From assembly GCF_032405125.1 (NCBI RefSeq), contig NC_091082.1, positions 51,539,501 to 51,603,500 of the forward strand: a stretch of 64,000 nt of DNA, in the 5' to 3' direction. The notes beneath the pieces were generated by a model. It worked only from the letters and a program-made list of their open reading frames with translations, made no database searches and was not told where the DNA came from. Shown piece after piece: positions 10,995-22,498 of the stretch. Each line of letters opens with the position of its first letter. The first letter of the stretch is position 1. A program made the position numbers and the translations under genes. The DNA comes from Capricornis sumatraensis. Taxonomy: Eukaryota; Chordata; Mammalia; Artiodactyla; Bovidae.

Positions 10995-11235
10995 GCCAAC
11001 ACTTATTGAGAGATTATTTCATGTCGGGCCCAAAGTACATGTGTAAATTATTTACTCCTTACATGAGCCCCATGGGGCAAGTATTACTATCCCACATTAT
11101 AATAAGAAATCTGAGGCATGATGAGATAAATAACTGATTCATTCTTGTTCTACTAGTAAGTGGCAGAGTCTAGATTTGAACCCAAGTAATCTGGCTCGAA
11201 AATCAGCATCTTAGCCATTATTCGATATGGTTTCT
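10995..11235 (-). mobile_element. MIR SINE
   Basis: The reverse-complement MIR order is clear: ttattgagagattatttcatg, cttacatgagccccatgggg, aatctgaggcatgatgag, agtaagtggcagagtctag, tttgaacccaag. Confidence 0.82.
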
Positions 11236-11990
11236 TACATTTGGATAACATCATAGTGAAAAAATAAACAAACTGTTGAGAAATACAGCTGTGACTATCA
11301 GAAGAAATAGCTAGAAAATAATGGTAAGTAGCCACCTCTTGGGTATAGCAACTGGGCGTAGGGAGGGGTGGGACAGGAAATTGCTGGGGAATTTTGCTTT
11401 ACTTGTTTAACTTTACGCTGAAATGTTAAAAACTATTTGCATGCACTATTTTGATTAAAACACAAATCGAGTCCAAAAAAGGAGCTTCAAATGGTACAAA
11501 GGGATCCCCCGTCTCCTTTCCCCAAGGCATCCCGCTGGCCAGCTTCCTGTGTTCACCCAGACCTATCTGTGCTCGGACCTGGGGGCCATACTCCTCCACA
11601 CGTGGTTCTCCCTTCACTCCTCTCTTGGAGACGGTCCAGTCTGAGCACAAGCATCTCTCTGGAGTGTTCCATGGTGGCTCAGAATCAAGACAGGTATCCT
11701 GTCTGGAGGGGGCCCTGGGATAGTTCTTCCCCATGTGCTGAGGACCCACCTGAGCTGGCCACTGAGACATGGCAGCAGGGCCGTCAGGCCCAGGCAGAGC
11801 ACAGAGCCCAGGGGTCTGAGCCAGAGGGAGAGCTCCTGCCCGGCCGCCAGGTGCCTGGAAGATTTCAAGGAGACCAGGTCAGTAAGCCAGGTGTCCCGGG
11901 GCATCAGGGGTCGTTTATGCCTTCATCCTGTGATTCCTAGGTCATAGAGATGCCCAGGGCCTCCGGACTTACGGTGCTTTGGACATTGGG
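11236..11990. other. no gene or repeat recognised
   Basis: GC-richer anonymous sequence. Several frames stay open for 90-150 codons, but none has an exon structure or a protein I recognise. Confidence 0.4.
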
Positions 11991-12176
11991 TCTGTGACTT
12001 TCCTGATGGTCCAGTGGCTAAGACCCCACGCTCCCATTTCAGGCGGTGTGGGTTCCATCCTTGGTCAGGGAACTAGATCCCACATGACGCAACTCAGGGT
12101 TCGAATGCTGCAACGGAAGATAGTGCATGCTGAAAGAAACTAAGACTAGGCGCAGGCAAATAATTTTTTTTTAAAT
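11991..12176 (+). mobile_element. CHR-type SINE
   Basis: Head (gtgactttcctgatggtccag), body (cagggaactagatcccacat) and a degenerate A/T tail ending in a T-run. Confidence 0.8.
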
Positions 12177-12557
12177 GTCAGTCAGGCCCTCCCACCCTGC
12201 TCCACGAATTTGCCCTCAGGAGTGGGCGAGTCCCTCCCTGTCCTCCACCCTGGCCTCGCTCCATCTCCCAGACCGCCATAGCTGCTCAGTGTCGGGGAAG
12301 CTGAGTCTGGGTGAGGTCTCCAGGGTGCCCACTCACTACCCAGAAGGAGGAGGACTGGGGTGGAGTGAGCTGAATTTCCTTTCTATTTAAAGAAAAAAAC
12401 CCAAGTCAATATTTTTAGGTGCCCGCTAAGAAGCTGCTTCCTCTGAACAGGGTCTTCGTCTGCCGTGTGGCGGGGAGGTGGCTGACCCAGCCTGCAAGTT
12501 AGGATTGGAGGGGGGAGGAAGGGGGGAAAGTAGGGGGAGCCCGCCTCCTGGGCTGGT
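12177..12557. other. no gene or repeat recognised
   Basis: Anonymous GC-rich sequence with a purine-rich G-run at about 12,508-12,540. Confidence 0.4.
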
Positions 12558-12630
12558 GCAGTTCAGTTCAGTTCAGTCGCTCAGTCGTGTCCGACCCCAT
12601 GGACTGCAGCACTCCAGGCTTCCTGGACAG
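12558..12630 (-). mobile_element. BovB LINE 3' terminal fragment
   Basis: A gttca repeat, three units, then 'gtcgctcagtcgtgtccgac' is the extreme 3' end of BovB in reverse. Only about 70 nt remain. Confidence 0.75.
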
Positions 12631-12956
12631 ATGCTAACATCTGGTTTCAAGTGAAGGGTCTGTTTTTTTCCTACTCAGCCAGTAGTTTTGCCTGAAGCTC
12701 CAGAAGGAACTTGCCGGAAATTGGTGGCAACTTGAACCCAGGCTCCTTCTGGCCTCTGGATTTCATTCTGATACCAGACCACCCAGGCAGCTGGTGTGTA
12801 CCAACAGTGGGCTGAGCTCTCTCTGGAAGCCATATCTGAGAGACTCCGCTGCTGATGCCTGAAGCCACATGTGGGATTGTCAACCTGAGTTGGTTTCTCT
12901 CTGCCGACAGGGACAGTAGCAAGAATGTTCCCCAATGACTCTGTAGCTTCTGTGGA

Positions 12957-13260
12957 GTGAGTACGTGCTCCATCATGTCCAACTCTTTTCAACCCCATGG
13001 ACTGTAACTTGCCAGGCTCCTCTGTCCATGTAACGTTCCAGGCAAGAATACTGGAGTGGGTTGGCGTTTGCTACTCCAGGGGAGAAGGGAATGGTTACCC
13101 ACTCCAATATTCTTGCCTGGAGAATTCCACTCACAGAGGAGCCTGACAGGCTATGTTACTTTTGCTTTCACTCCAGGGGATCTTCCCAACCCAGGGATTG
13201 AACAGGCATGTCCTGCTTTGGCAGGTGGATTCTTTACCGCTGAACCATCTGGGAAGCCCT
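12957..13260 (-). mobile_element. Bov-tA SINE containing an inverted Bov-A segment
   Basis: A reverse Bov-tA copy runs from 12,957 to about 13,078 and resumes near 13,165 to 13,259. Between them, 13,079-13,163 is Bov-A sequence in the opposite orientation (aatggttacccactccaata, tggagaattccactcacag). The result is an internal inverted duplication. Confidence 0.78.
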
Positions 13261-13609
13261 GTGCATGTGTGGAGGTGCCCTCTGTCCCTCAGGGCAGCTG
13301 GGAAGGACACAGGGACTACAGCTAAGACCCAAGAGAGAAGGTCTGTCTCCCCTTAGGGGCTTCAAGGCTCCGGGTGATCCCCAGGAGGTGGAGCTGAAAC
13401 TTGGGCACGTTGGCAAGTGTAGGAGGAAGGACTAACTGCTGGACAGACAGCTTTGCTGATAAATTGGCCTCCCCAGCCACACTCTCGAAGATTCTGCACT
13501 TCCAAGGGGCTTCCAGGTCATCAGTAGGCCCCTGGGGAGGGAGAACTGGGAGTCACATCCCGTCAGGGCTGCCAGGACCCGAGAGAGAACTGTGGTGCCC
13601 TATACTAAG
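13261..13609. other. no gene or repeat recognised
   Basis: Anonymous sequence. At about 13,590-13,645 two imperfect copies of 'gccctRtaccaaggtcaYagg' lie in tandem. Confidence 0.4.
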
Positions 13610-14270
13610 GTCACAGGTGTGAAGCCCTGTACCAAGGTCATAGGATAAAAATCTCTGGGACTGACCAAGCTCCGTAGCAACTCTCACCGTGAGCCTCTGG
13701 ATCTAAACCAGCCAGTTCCCTGATCCCACATTAGGTAAAATACCCACCCTATAACATCCTAACCAATTACCTAATGCCGAAGGCAATGGCACCCCACTCC
13801 AGTACTCTTGCCTGGAAAATCCCATGGACGGAGGAGCCTGGTAGGCTGCAGTCCATGGGGTTGCTGAGGGTCGGACACGACTGAGCGACTTCACTTTCAC
13901 TTTTCACTTTCATGCATTGGAGAAGGAAATGGCAACCCACTCTATTGTTCTTGCCTGGAGAATCCCAGGGACGGGGGAGCCTGGTGGGCTGCCGTCTCTG
14001 GGGTCGCACAGAGTCGGACACGACTGACGCGACTTAGCAGCAGCAGCAGCAGCAGCAGCAGCAATGCCACCATTCCAGTAGGAACTTCTCTATCTTGAAG
14101 CTCTGAAAATTTGGCTACTAGCTTGTGAAAAGAATCGACTCTCCCTTGAGCGGGCCTGCTGTTCTAACAGCGTCTCCCACTCTAATAAACTCTGTTCGCC
14201 TCTCCCTTTGTCTCATGTCTGGAAATTCTTTTCCAGACCGCGCACAGACCACAACGGGAACCATCCTCTG
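13610..14270 (+). mobile_element. LTR-like remnant split by Bov-A2
   Basis: 13,610-13,777 and 14,064-14,270 read as one retroviral-LTR-like unit. The right part has 'cctgctgttctaacagcgtc', an AATAAA at about 14,183 and a U5-like T/C-rich stretch. The word aatgcc lies on both sides of the intervening Bov-A2. No retroviral genes are adjacent. The family name is not assigned. Confidence 0.5.
13778..14063 (+). mobile_element. Bov-A2 SINE (Bov-A dimer) with CAG tail
   Basis: Two Bov-A monomers in tandem: 13,778-13,895 (aaggcaatggcaccccactc) and 13,916-14,036 (gaaggaaatggcaacccac), joined by the 'cttcactttcactttt' linker. The tail is a CAG microsatellite of about eight units at 14,038-14,063. The copy looks young and little diverged. 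Confidence 0.93.
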
Positions 14271-15354
14271 GGGTTCTGGCAGCTCCAGTGCCCTCGGCTC
14301 GTGGATCATGAAACCAAGGCCGGCACACGGTAGGGGCTGAGCTGAGGCCCACAGCAGCCCTTCCTGACCTCCGCACCCGGACAGGCTCTGCCATCGCCTG
14401 AGCCTCGTCTCTTCCACTACCAGATGGGAAGCCCTGAGGAAGGTTCCGCCCCATCCGAGGCCCGTGACACAGTGCCTGGCACACAGTAGGTGCTCAGCAA
14501 ACATGGGGAGGTGAGTGTGACATCAGCTAGCAGTGTTTCCTGACACCTAATTTGAGGCTCCCCACTTGTGGAGTGTTTCCTGACACCCTGGCCTGCTCCC
14601 CAGAACCCCAGAACTGCCGCCTCTCGAGAACTCCTGCTGGTCCCACCCCAGGTCAGCACTTGAGAGCCCGCTTTGTGTAAGACGAAGGCCCTGGCACCTG
14701 AGCGACCCCTACTGTGTGATGAACGGGTGTGGTGGGTACCCACTGCCTGCTCTCGCTGGAGCCCGTGCCTCTGGCCATGGGTCTCTCCTGAAGGGCACAG
14801 GAAACCATGAAATCCAGGCTCAGGGCCTCCTCCCCTCAAAGCTGGGCTGACCCTCCCAGCCAGCAGAAGAGACCGAAGATCATAGTGGTGACACTGGGCT
14901 GCCACTCTGCCCCTGAGCACCAGGGCTGGGATCTGAACCCAGATGTTTCTAACTCCAGAGCCCAACCCTTAAGCCCATAGCATGCCGTCTCCTCCAGGGA
15001 CCCTGGAGAGGCCAAGGACAGTAGGATCTGCCTACTTGCTCCCAGCATACTACCGAGGGGCGGAAACCATACCACAGGCTACGTTGCATACCCTTGCTGT
15101 TTGCACGGGCCTCGGGCCCTGAAGGAAATCACTCTTGGCAGGAGCGCCTCCCGAGGGGGAGCTGCCGTGTGGGCAGAGTCAGAGCCGGGACCTCTTGGAG
15201 CCAGTCCTCTCTGCTGATCCAAAACACAGGGCCAAACAACCTCATGCAACGTCCTGAGGCAGTACTGACTCAGTCAACAAGCACTTACAGGCCGCCAACT
15301 GTTTACAAGGCCATGGAGATGAGTAGTTGACCCTTGCTGGGCTAGTGAGGAGGG
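14271..15354. other. no gene recognised; trace of a MIR-like tail
   Basis: GC-rich anonymous sequence. 'gtgcctggcacacagtaggtgc' at about 14,469 is a MIR/L2-like tail, and 'agtgtttcctgacacc' occurs twice (14,531, 14,572) in a short local duplication. No exon is supported. Confidence 0.4.
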
Positions 15355-15562
15355 TATGTGTGTGCGCGCTCAGTCGTGTTTGACTCTTTGTGACCCCATG
15401 GGCTGTAGCCTGCCAGACTCCTCTGTCCACGGGATTCTCCAAGCAAGAATACTGAAGTGGGTTGCCATTTCTTCCTCCAGGGGATCTTCCCCATCCAGGG
15501 ATCAAACCCATGTCTCCTGCACAGGCAGGCAGATCCTTTACCACTGAGCCACCAGGGAAGCC
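15355..15562 (-). mobile_element. Bov-tA SINE
   Basis: A reverse full-length copy beginning with the TG-rich end of the element (gtgtgtgcgcgctcagtcgtg) and ending with 'accagggaagccc'. Confidence 0.9.
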
Positions 15563-18500
15563 CGCTGGGGAGGGGGCATCACGGGACAGATCACATGCTG
15601 CCTGCCTTGTTCACGTCTGGCTCCCCAGCATTCACCACAGTGATGAGTTGTGTGTGGGATAAATGGACGGATGATGGATGGTGGATGGATGACTGCAGGG
15701 CCGGGTAGTCTGGGTGATGCCTGTCTTGCTGAGCCTTCACACCACAGCCAGGCCTGGCTGGACCCCTCTCCAGTCAGCAGCCCCCTTGATGACCCCACTA
15801 TCCCAGGAACTGATGCTCCAGGTTTCCTCCCACACCATCCTGACCACCATGAGATATCTCTGGAGTCTCGTGCTTTATGTTGGGAAGGGATGGAATTTTA
15901 CTTTCTGCTCTAGATTCGTTTTAGCATAAAAATATTTTCCTTCAACTTCTGGAGCACAGATTTTGTCCTAGGAGGTTCAAGTTCTCCTGTGGTTCACTCT
16001 GTGTAGTGACGTTTTCGAGAAATCTGAAAAGCTGAGATCGACCTGGGGTCATGTCCACATTCCTTGGCTGGCCTTCAAGGCCTAAAGGTCTGGCCTCTAT
16101 CGCCTCTGCCGCCCACAATGGTAACTTGGACTATCACCCTCGGCAGCTCAGGACGCTGTGTGGCCCCCCAAACCCAATTCAGGTTGCTTCACCTGCACTT
16201 GTACTAACCCTCAGGACTCAATTCAGCACCTCCTCCTCCAGGAAGCCCTCCTGGCTTTGCCAAGGCCTCCATCATGCCTCTCATCAGACTTCCAATGTAG
16301 CGTTAGAATAATCTGTCCACTATACAATGCAGCAGCTGACAAAAATCCAATCCATATTATCTTAAGTTGGAAAAAGAGGTGGGATGGATTGGTTCACAAC
16401 ACTGGGAAGACACGGGTGGAGCAAGCCTGGGGGTGACGGGGATGGTTGGAACTCTGTGCCTCTTGTCTAAGTGGCTTCTTTCTCTGGGACAGGAGGCCTG
16501 GCTGCCTGCTCCCCAGGCAAACACACAAACAGCTCTGAGTCACAGGAAAAACACTCTTTTCCATCAGCTCCAGGTAGAAAATTCCAGGGAAAGTGTATCA
16601 GTCCAGGCACCAGCCCAGTCCAAGCTCACAAAATTAAGACTAATTTGAGGAGAGCTGCAAAGGGGGCTCTTTACAGACGCCTGGGTCTATGAGGGGGGCA
16701 ATACTGCTTTCGGACCGGGAGGAGGGCTGACTCCATCCCTAGGCCTGAAGGGCTGGTGCCAGGGAACAAGCGCTAGAACCTCAAGGGGGAGAGATACTTG
16801 GGGAATCTGGCCGCACAAGCGCTGTGACCTTCCTTTAAGGACACGGCCAGCCCAGGGGACCCTTCACAGCTGGGGTGATAAATTTCTCTGCCGCTCCTGT
16901 TCCACAGATGGATCCAACTGGAGCCGGGGGCCTAGGGAGCATAAGATGCAGTCCATGCAACCTCCTGGGGCCCAGACCAGGGTGGGGGTCGGGCAGGATG
17001 CAGAGGTGGGCCAGCGGAAGACCCTTCGTGTATCACCTCCTCTCCCTTGACCTCTCTGGGGTGGGGGAGGGGGCCTGGCCTCCTCATCGTGGGGGGTGGG
17101 GGGAAGAAAGGGAGAGGGAGGGTGAACCCCATAGTGTTAAGCCCGCTCAGCACCCCAGGCCTCAGGCCAGGGCCTGCCATGGGCCTCCTCTCTCCAGGGC
17201 TCAACACTGAAAACTAAATGTTGAAACAGATGAAAGAGGATGTTGCAAAGCCTGGTGCCCACGCACGCTGGGCTGTGTTCAGCCACCTCCTGGGCAGTGA
17301 ACGAGGCCCCAGGTCCCAGCCTGGAATGCACGTGAAGCAGGCAGAGGGGCATCCCTGTGGGGAGCTGCTGGGTGGATTCTGGGGGGCTGGAGAGGAAGGG
17401 GGCAAGGAGGACTGGAGACTGTGGAGGAGAGAAGAGACAGGCTACAGGAGTCCCTCCCTAGGAAAAACGGAGCCTATTTGTGAGTCACCAGGCCATCCCA
17501 GGGCAGAGCCTGTGACACGTGTGACCATGCAGACACAGCCCTCAGAGGGGAGGCTGCAGTGGGCCCTAGGCCCCACATGGCCTCTGGGTCGCCCGAGGTC
17601 CAGCGCAGGGACCGTCCCGCCGAAGGTGGCTAGCGTATGGCACCTGCAGCCACTCACAGCTCATCTGTTCAGTTCGACCAGCTTGGACAGCAGCTCAGAG
17701 TCAAGAGCTGGCCTGAATCTATAAGCTGATTGCATGTGTCTCCTCTCTCTAACCTGACTGTCACATATAGGAACCAGGATCAGGTCTTCCCTGACTTTTG
17801 TCCACTTCACGTAGCACAGCGCTGCACATAGTAGGTGCTCAACAAATGACTGATTAAGAACTCGTGCATGTTCTCTTTGGATAACGAAAACTGCTTAGAA
17901 ATAGTAAAGAAAGTTAAAGAGAGACCATAAGCTCTGCTCTAATGCAGGACATTTTCTTTCTGTAGCACCTACCTAAGAGCAGTTACAACTCATACATTAT
18001 CAGAGATTGTCTTCAATTTAAAACAATAAATGTGTCTTTTAATAATAAAAAATAAAATTCAAGAGCTGGGCAACTGCACCTCTGCTGTCTCCAGTGTCTA
18101 CCCCGCCTTTTAGGATTTTGTGAAAACCTTCCATGGCAGCCCATGAAGTCATAATATTTGCAAGGAATCAAACCACGGCTAAGACTGGGGAGGCTGTGGT
18201 GGCCCTGGAATTTTTGAGGCACTAGGAGTAATTTTAGCATTTGCTGTGGTGGGGGGGGTGGGGGGCAAGTACAGCACTCTGGTCAGGGTTATTTTCAGGA
18301 GCGAGGGGACACCCGCGGACACGCCCTCTCGCCTCACCTTCTAACTTTGCTCCCGAACGCAGGTGGGCGGCGGAGCGGATGACCTGCAAAACTGGTTGTA
18401 AACACAACCCTCGGCTTGGGTTTCTTGGGGGATGACTTGCTTCTGAAATAGCTTGATGATTAGAAAAACTTTTGGGTGGATGTTCCCTCTCCAGAACACA

Positions 18501-18808
18501 GAATAACAACTGCTAAAGTGGTTATTTCTGTTCACTAGACGGCCCTGATTTCTAAGGCCTGGGAAGCACCAGGTGAAAAGTTTGAAGCTCTCCAATGTGC
18601 TTTCAGCTCGAGTGGTAGGTCCACATGGGTCTGGGTGCAGCTACTTCTTTTGGGAAAGATCTTTGTGCTGATTGCAACACCCCAGGGATAGACATCTGCC
18701 CCCCAACCCAACCTCATCCAGGTATCAGTCCAGAGCTGGGGGCTACCTGAATTCCCATGAGGAGGGGCTTTGGGACAGGAATTTGATTAGACAGGGGAGC
18801 ACAGGATT
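15563..18808. other. 3.2 kb with no gene recognised
   Basis: The longest repeat-poor stretch downstream of the gene. It holds a ggat(gg)-rich patch at 15,655-15,695, a MIR-like tail at about 17,800-17,856 (gtaggtgctcaacaaatgac) and a G-rich patch at 16,975-17,110. A CpG-containing patch at 18,300-18,370 is too small for a promoter-type island. Non-coding function is possible but not shown. Confidence 0.4.
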
Positions 18809-19300
18809 TGATGGTCAGTGGTTAAGGGGGCTTCCTCAGTGGCTCAGCAGTCAAGAATCTGCCTACGAATGCAAGAGATACAGGTTTGATCCCAGGGTCA
18901 GGAAGATACCCTGGAGAAGGAAATGGCAGCCCACTCCAGTATTCTGGCCTGGGAAATCCCACAGGCTAAAGTCCATGGGGTTGCAAAAGAATTGAACACG
19001 ACTTAGCGACTAAACAACCACCACCACCACAACCAGGGTTAAGAATCTGCCTGCCCAAGCAGGGGACACAGGTTCGATCCTTGATCGAGGAATACCCCAC
19101 GTGCCACAAAGCAACTAAGCCCGTGAGACGTAACTACCGACCCCACATGCTCTACGGCCCGTGCTCTGCAACAAAAGAAGCCACTGGAATGAGAAGCCTG
19201 TGCGCCGCTAGAGTAGCCCTCGCTTGCTGTAACTAAGGAATAGCTCTTACGCAGCCACAAAGACCAGTGCCAACCACACACATACACACACACAAATTAC
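18809..19300 (+). mobile_element. CHR-1-type SINE split by Bov-tA
   Basis: The CHR-1 head (gatggtcagtggttaag) is at 18,809-18,827. The element resumes at about 19,037 (ggttaagaatctgcctgccc) and continues through its long body to a CA-rich tail at 19,275-19,297. The repeated ggttaag at the break is a candidate target-site duplication. Confidence 0.78.
18828..19025 (+). mobile_element. Bov-tA SINE nested in CHR-1
   Basis: A sense copy with head (gggggcttcctcagtggctc), Bov-A body (aaatggcagcccactccag) and a 3' end followed by a short CCA-repeat tail (accaccaccaccaca). Confidence 0.85.
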
Positions 19301-19689
19301 CAAAAAGGGGCGTGTAGTCCTTGAGGCTACATTGATTGCACAGCACTTGACAAACATCGAGCAAACTTCAACTGTTCATATCCAAGAATCTACGGGGTGC
19401 TCCGATGAGGGGGAGGGATGTGAGTGGGCCTTCCAGGCACCTCCTGGTGCTGACACCACAGTGACCCTTGCTGGACCCAATAAAGTCCTCCCTTAGGGTG
19501 TCCCAGGCAGAGCCATGAGCCCTAGGTTCTCTCTCCCCTGGGCATCCCAGGTCATTGAGATGCTGTGAGCTGTTGGCAGCCACGATCCCTCACAGGAAAG
19601 GTATGTATCGAGGCAGGAATGAGGCCACCATACACAGTAGAGTCGCCAGATGAAACACAGGACACCCTGGGAAATTTGCGTTTCCTGTG
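19301..19689. other. no gene or repeat recognised
   Basis: Anonymous sequence between two SINE clusters. Confidence 0.4.
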
Positions 19690-19898
19690 TGCATGTGTGT
19701 TTAGTTGCTAAGTCATGTCTGACTCTTTGGGACCCCATGGACTGTGGTCTGCCAGGCTCCTCTGTCCATGGGATTTCCCACAAGAATACACGAATGGATT
19801 CCCATTTCCTTCTCCAGGGGATCTTCCCGACCCAAGGATCACACCCACATCTCCTGGATTGGCAGGTGGATTCTTTACCACTGAGCCACCTGCATTTC
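19690..19898 (-). mobile_element. Bov-tA SINE
   Basis: A reverse full-length copy, from 'tgtgtgtttagttgctaag' to the tRNA-like head complement 'ttaccactgagccacctgc'. Confidence 0.88.
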
Positions 19899-19977
19899 AA
19901 GTGAACAACAAATAATGTCTTAGTCTAAGTCCATCCCAAATGTTTCCTGGGACATACTGCTACTAAAATGACACTTG

Positions 19978-20121
19978 GGGGCCTCCCTGGTGGTCCAGGG
20001 GCCCAACTTTGCACTCCAATGCAAGAGGCCTGGGTTTGATTCCTGGTCAAGGAACTAGATTCTGCATGTCACAACTAAGACTCAATGCAGCCAAATAAAT
20101 ATTAAAAAAAAAAAAAAATAT
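19978..20121 (+). mobile_element. CHR-2-type SINE
   Basis: Head (gcctccctggtggtccaggg), body (ggaactagattctgcatgtc), then 'ccaaataaatatt' and a poly(A) of 15. Confidence 0.85.
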
Positions 20122-20499
20122 TTGACAGCCAACTAGCAATTAAAAACATTTTTAAAAATAAAATGGTTATTTGTTCTTTACCTGAAACACAAACTTCACT
20201 GGGTGTCCTGTGGATCTATTTGCTAAATCTGGCAGCCCCAATGAAGGAGGAGCCTAGCAGCTTACTGGTGACATTGACTGACTTCCCTGACTTCAGTCCC
20301 ACTGAATCTGCCCCACCCTTGCCCTTCTGAAGAGCGGAGCCAGGATGTCCTTCTTTCAGATCTACTTTGAGTTGGGTTTCTGTCACTTGCAACCGAAGGA
20401 TAGCAAGTGATGGCCACCATTCAGGAAAAAAGTACCCTGCAGCCTGGGAATCAGGGGGCTTGGAAACCCAAAGTGTGGAACTCGGACTCAAGAACTCCT
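20122..20499. other. no gene or repeat recognised
   Basis: Anonymous sequence, partly A/T-rich next to the SINE tail. Confidence 0.4.
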
Positions 20500-20630
20500 T
20501 TTTTTTTAATTGGTCTGTGCCAGGCCTTAGTCGCAGTAGGCAGGATCTTTTAGTTGAGACACGTGGGATCTAGTTCCCCGACCATGGATCAAACCCAGGC
20601 CTCCTGCATTGGGAATCTTAGCCACTGGGT
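20500..20630 (-). mobile_element. CHR-2-type SINE
   Basis: It starts with a T-run (tail complement), then 'gtgggatctagttccccgacc' and the head complement up to 'ttagccactgggtcc'. Confidence 0.8.
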
Positions 20631-20776
20631 CCATCACCCTGGCCTGCAGCCTCTTCTCACTTCTCTTTCAGGGTTGTGCTGGGGATACAGCCTGTGATCA
20701 TACTGACCCTGTGGTTCCCTCCTCTCTCTTCTGCCCTAGAGGCTTCCAGCTTCCTTTTACATCTCCTTTCCTTCCT

Positions 20777-21258
20777 CAGTTCAGTTCAGTTGCTCAGTTG
20801 TGTCCGACTCTGTGTGACCCCATGAATCGCAGCACGCCAGGCCTCCCTGTCCATCACCAACTCCCGGACTTCACTCAGACTCATGTCCATCGAGTCAGGG
20901 ATGCCATCCAGCCATCTCATCCTCTGTCGTCCCCTTCTCCTCCTGCCCCCAATCCCTCCCAGCATCAGAGTCTTTTCCAGTGAGTCAACTCTTCACATGA
21001 GGTGGCCAAAGTACTGGAGTTTCAGCTTTAGCATCACTCCATCCAAAGAAATCCCAGGGCTGATCTCCTTCAGAATGGACTGGTTGGATCTACTTGTAGG
21101 CCAAGGGACTCTCAAGAGTCTTCTCCAACACCACAGTTCAAAAGCATCAATTCTTCGGCGCTCAGCCTTCTTCACAGTCCAACTCTCACATCCATACATG
21201 ACCACAGGAAAAACCATAGCCTTGACTAGACGGACCTTAATCGGCAAAGTAACCCCAC
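20777..21258 (-). mobile_element. BovB LINE 3' segment of a twin-primed insertion
   Basis: On the minus strand this reads from the C-terminal coding part of BovB to its 3' end (the gttcagttcag repeats at 20,778). The flanking direct repeat at 20,765-20,776 (cctttccttcct) recurs at 22,227-22,238, after the inverted 5' segment. Both segments therefore lie inside one target-site duplication. Confidence 0.9.
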
Positions 21259-22226
21259 GTCCAAGGAGTGGTGGCTGCGCGGGCGCAGGAGGGCCTAGAG
21301 GAGCTATCCCACGTTGAAGGTCAGGAAGGGCAGTGGCGAGGAGATACCCTTCATCCAAGGTAAGGAACAGTGGCTGTGCTTTGCTGGAGCAGCCGTGAAG
21401 AGATACCCCACACCCAAGGTAAGAGAAACCCAAATAAGATGGTAGGTGTTGCAAGAGGACATCAGAGGGAAGATACACTGAAACCATACTCACAGAAAAC
21501 TAGTCAGTCTAATCACAGTAGGACCACAGCCTTGTCTAACTCAATGAAATTAAGCCATGCCCATGGGGCAACCCAAGACAGGCGGGTCATGGTGGAGAGG
21601 TCTGACAGAATGTGGTCCACTGGAGAAGGGAATGGCAAGCCACTTCAGTATTCTTGCCTTGAGAACCCCATGAACAGTATGAAAAGGCAAAATGATAGGA
21701 TACTGAAAGAGGAACTCCCCAGGTCAGTAGGTGCCCAATATGCTACTGGAGATCAGTGGAGAAATAACTCTAGAAAGAATGAAGGGATGGAGCCAAAGCA
21801 AAAACAATACCCCGCTGTGGATGTGACTGGTGATAGAAGCAAAGTCCAATGCTGTAAAGAGCAATACTGCATAGGAACCTGGAATGTCAGGTCCATGAAT
21901 CAAGGCCAACTGGAAGTGGTCAAACAAGAGATGGCAAGAGTGAACGTCGACATTCTAGGAATCAGTGAACTAAAATGGACTGAAATGGGTGAATTTAACT
22001 CAGATGACCATTATATCTACTACTGCAGGCAGGAATCCCTCAGAAGAAATGGAGTAGCCATCATGGTCAACAAAAGAGTCCGAAATGCAGTACTTGGATG
22101 CAATCTCAAAAACGACAGAATGATCTCTGTTGGTTTCCAAGGCAAACCATTCAATATTACAGTAATCCAAGTCTATGCCCCAATCAGTAACGCTGAAGAA
22201 GCTGAAGTTGAATGGTTCTATGAAGA
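21259..22226 (+). mobile_element. BovB LINE 5' segment, inverted relative to its own 3' segment
   Basis: This holds the BovB 5' leader, with its repeated 'gagatacccYtcatccaagg' units, and the start of the coding region. An open frame from 21,370 runs 298 codons into flanking DNA. It shows an apurinic/apyrimidinic-endonuclease-like N-terminus: 'IGTWNVRSMN' near 21,871, 'ILGISELKW' near 21,952, 'GVAIMVNKRV' near 22,051 and 'VIQVYAP' near 22,162. Reverse-transcriptase sequence is absent, so the copy cannot move. Confidence 0.92.
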
Positions 22227-22334
22227 CCTTTCCTTCCTAGGCCATTGCTTATTATTGTGGTTATAATTATTGTCACATCAGGGTTTATTTCTTGATTACA
22301 AAGCGGTTCACAAGCACTGGGTCATTTTAAACCT

Positions 22335-22498
22335 TACTGCAGCCCACCAGGCTTCTCAGTCTATGGAATTCTCCAGGCAAGAATACTGGAGTGCGTTGCC
22401 ACTTCCTCCTCCAGGGGATCTTCCTGACCCAAGGATCAAACCCATGTCTCTTACCTCTCCTGCATTGGCAGGTGGGTTTTTTACCACCAGCGCCATCT
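22335..22498 (-). mobile_element. Bov-tA SINE, truncated
   Basis: A reverse copy lacking the last ~50 nt of the Bov-A part. It begins at 'gcagcccaccaggcttctc' and ends with the head complement 'accaccagcgccatc'. Confidence 0.85.

Larger units (their letters stand above)
20765..22238. repeat. 12-bp target-site duplication bracketing the whole BovB insertion
   Basis: cctttccttcct at 20,765-20,776 and again at 22,227-22,238, identical in all 12 bases. The right copy partly overlaps BovB-like 'gaagacct', so up to 4 bases could be microhomology. Confidence 0.85.

Noticed and set aside
11426..11940. Open frames of 90-149 codons on both strands
   Set aside because: GC-rich anonymous sequence with overlapping frames in both directions and no conserved motif or splice structure.
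18300..18370. Small CpG-containing patch as an alternative promoter
   Set aside because: Too short and isolated compared with the island at 63,380-64,000; no exon follows.
21370..22266. 298-codon open frame as a host endonuclease gene
   Set aside because: It is the N-terminal part of BovB inside a delimited insertion, and its last codons are flanking DNA.
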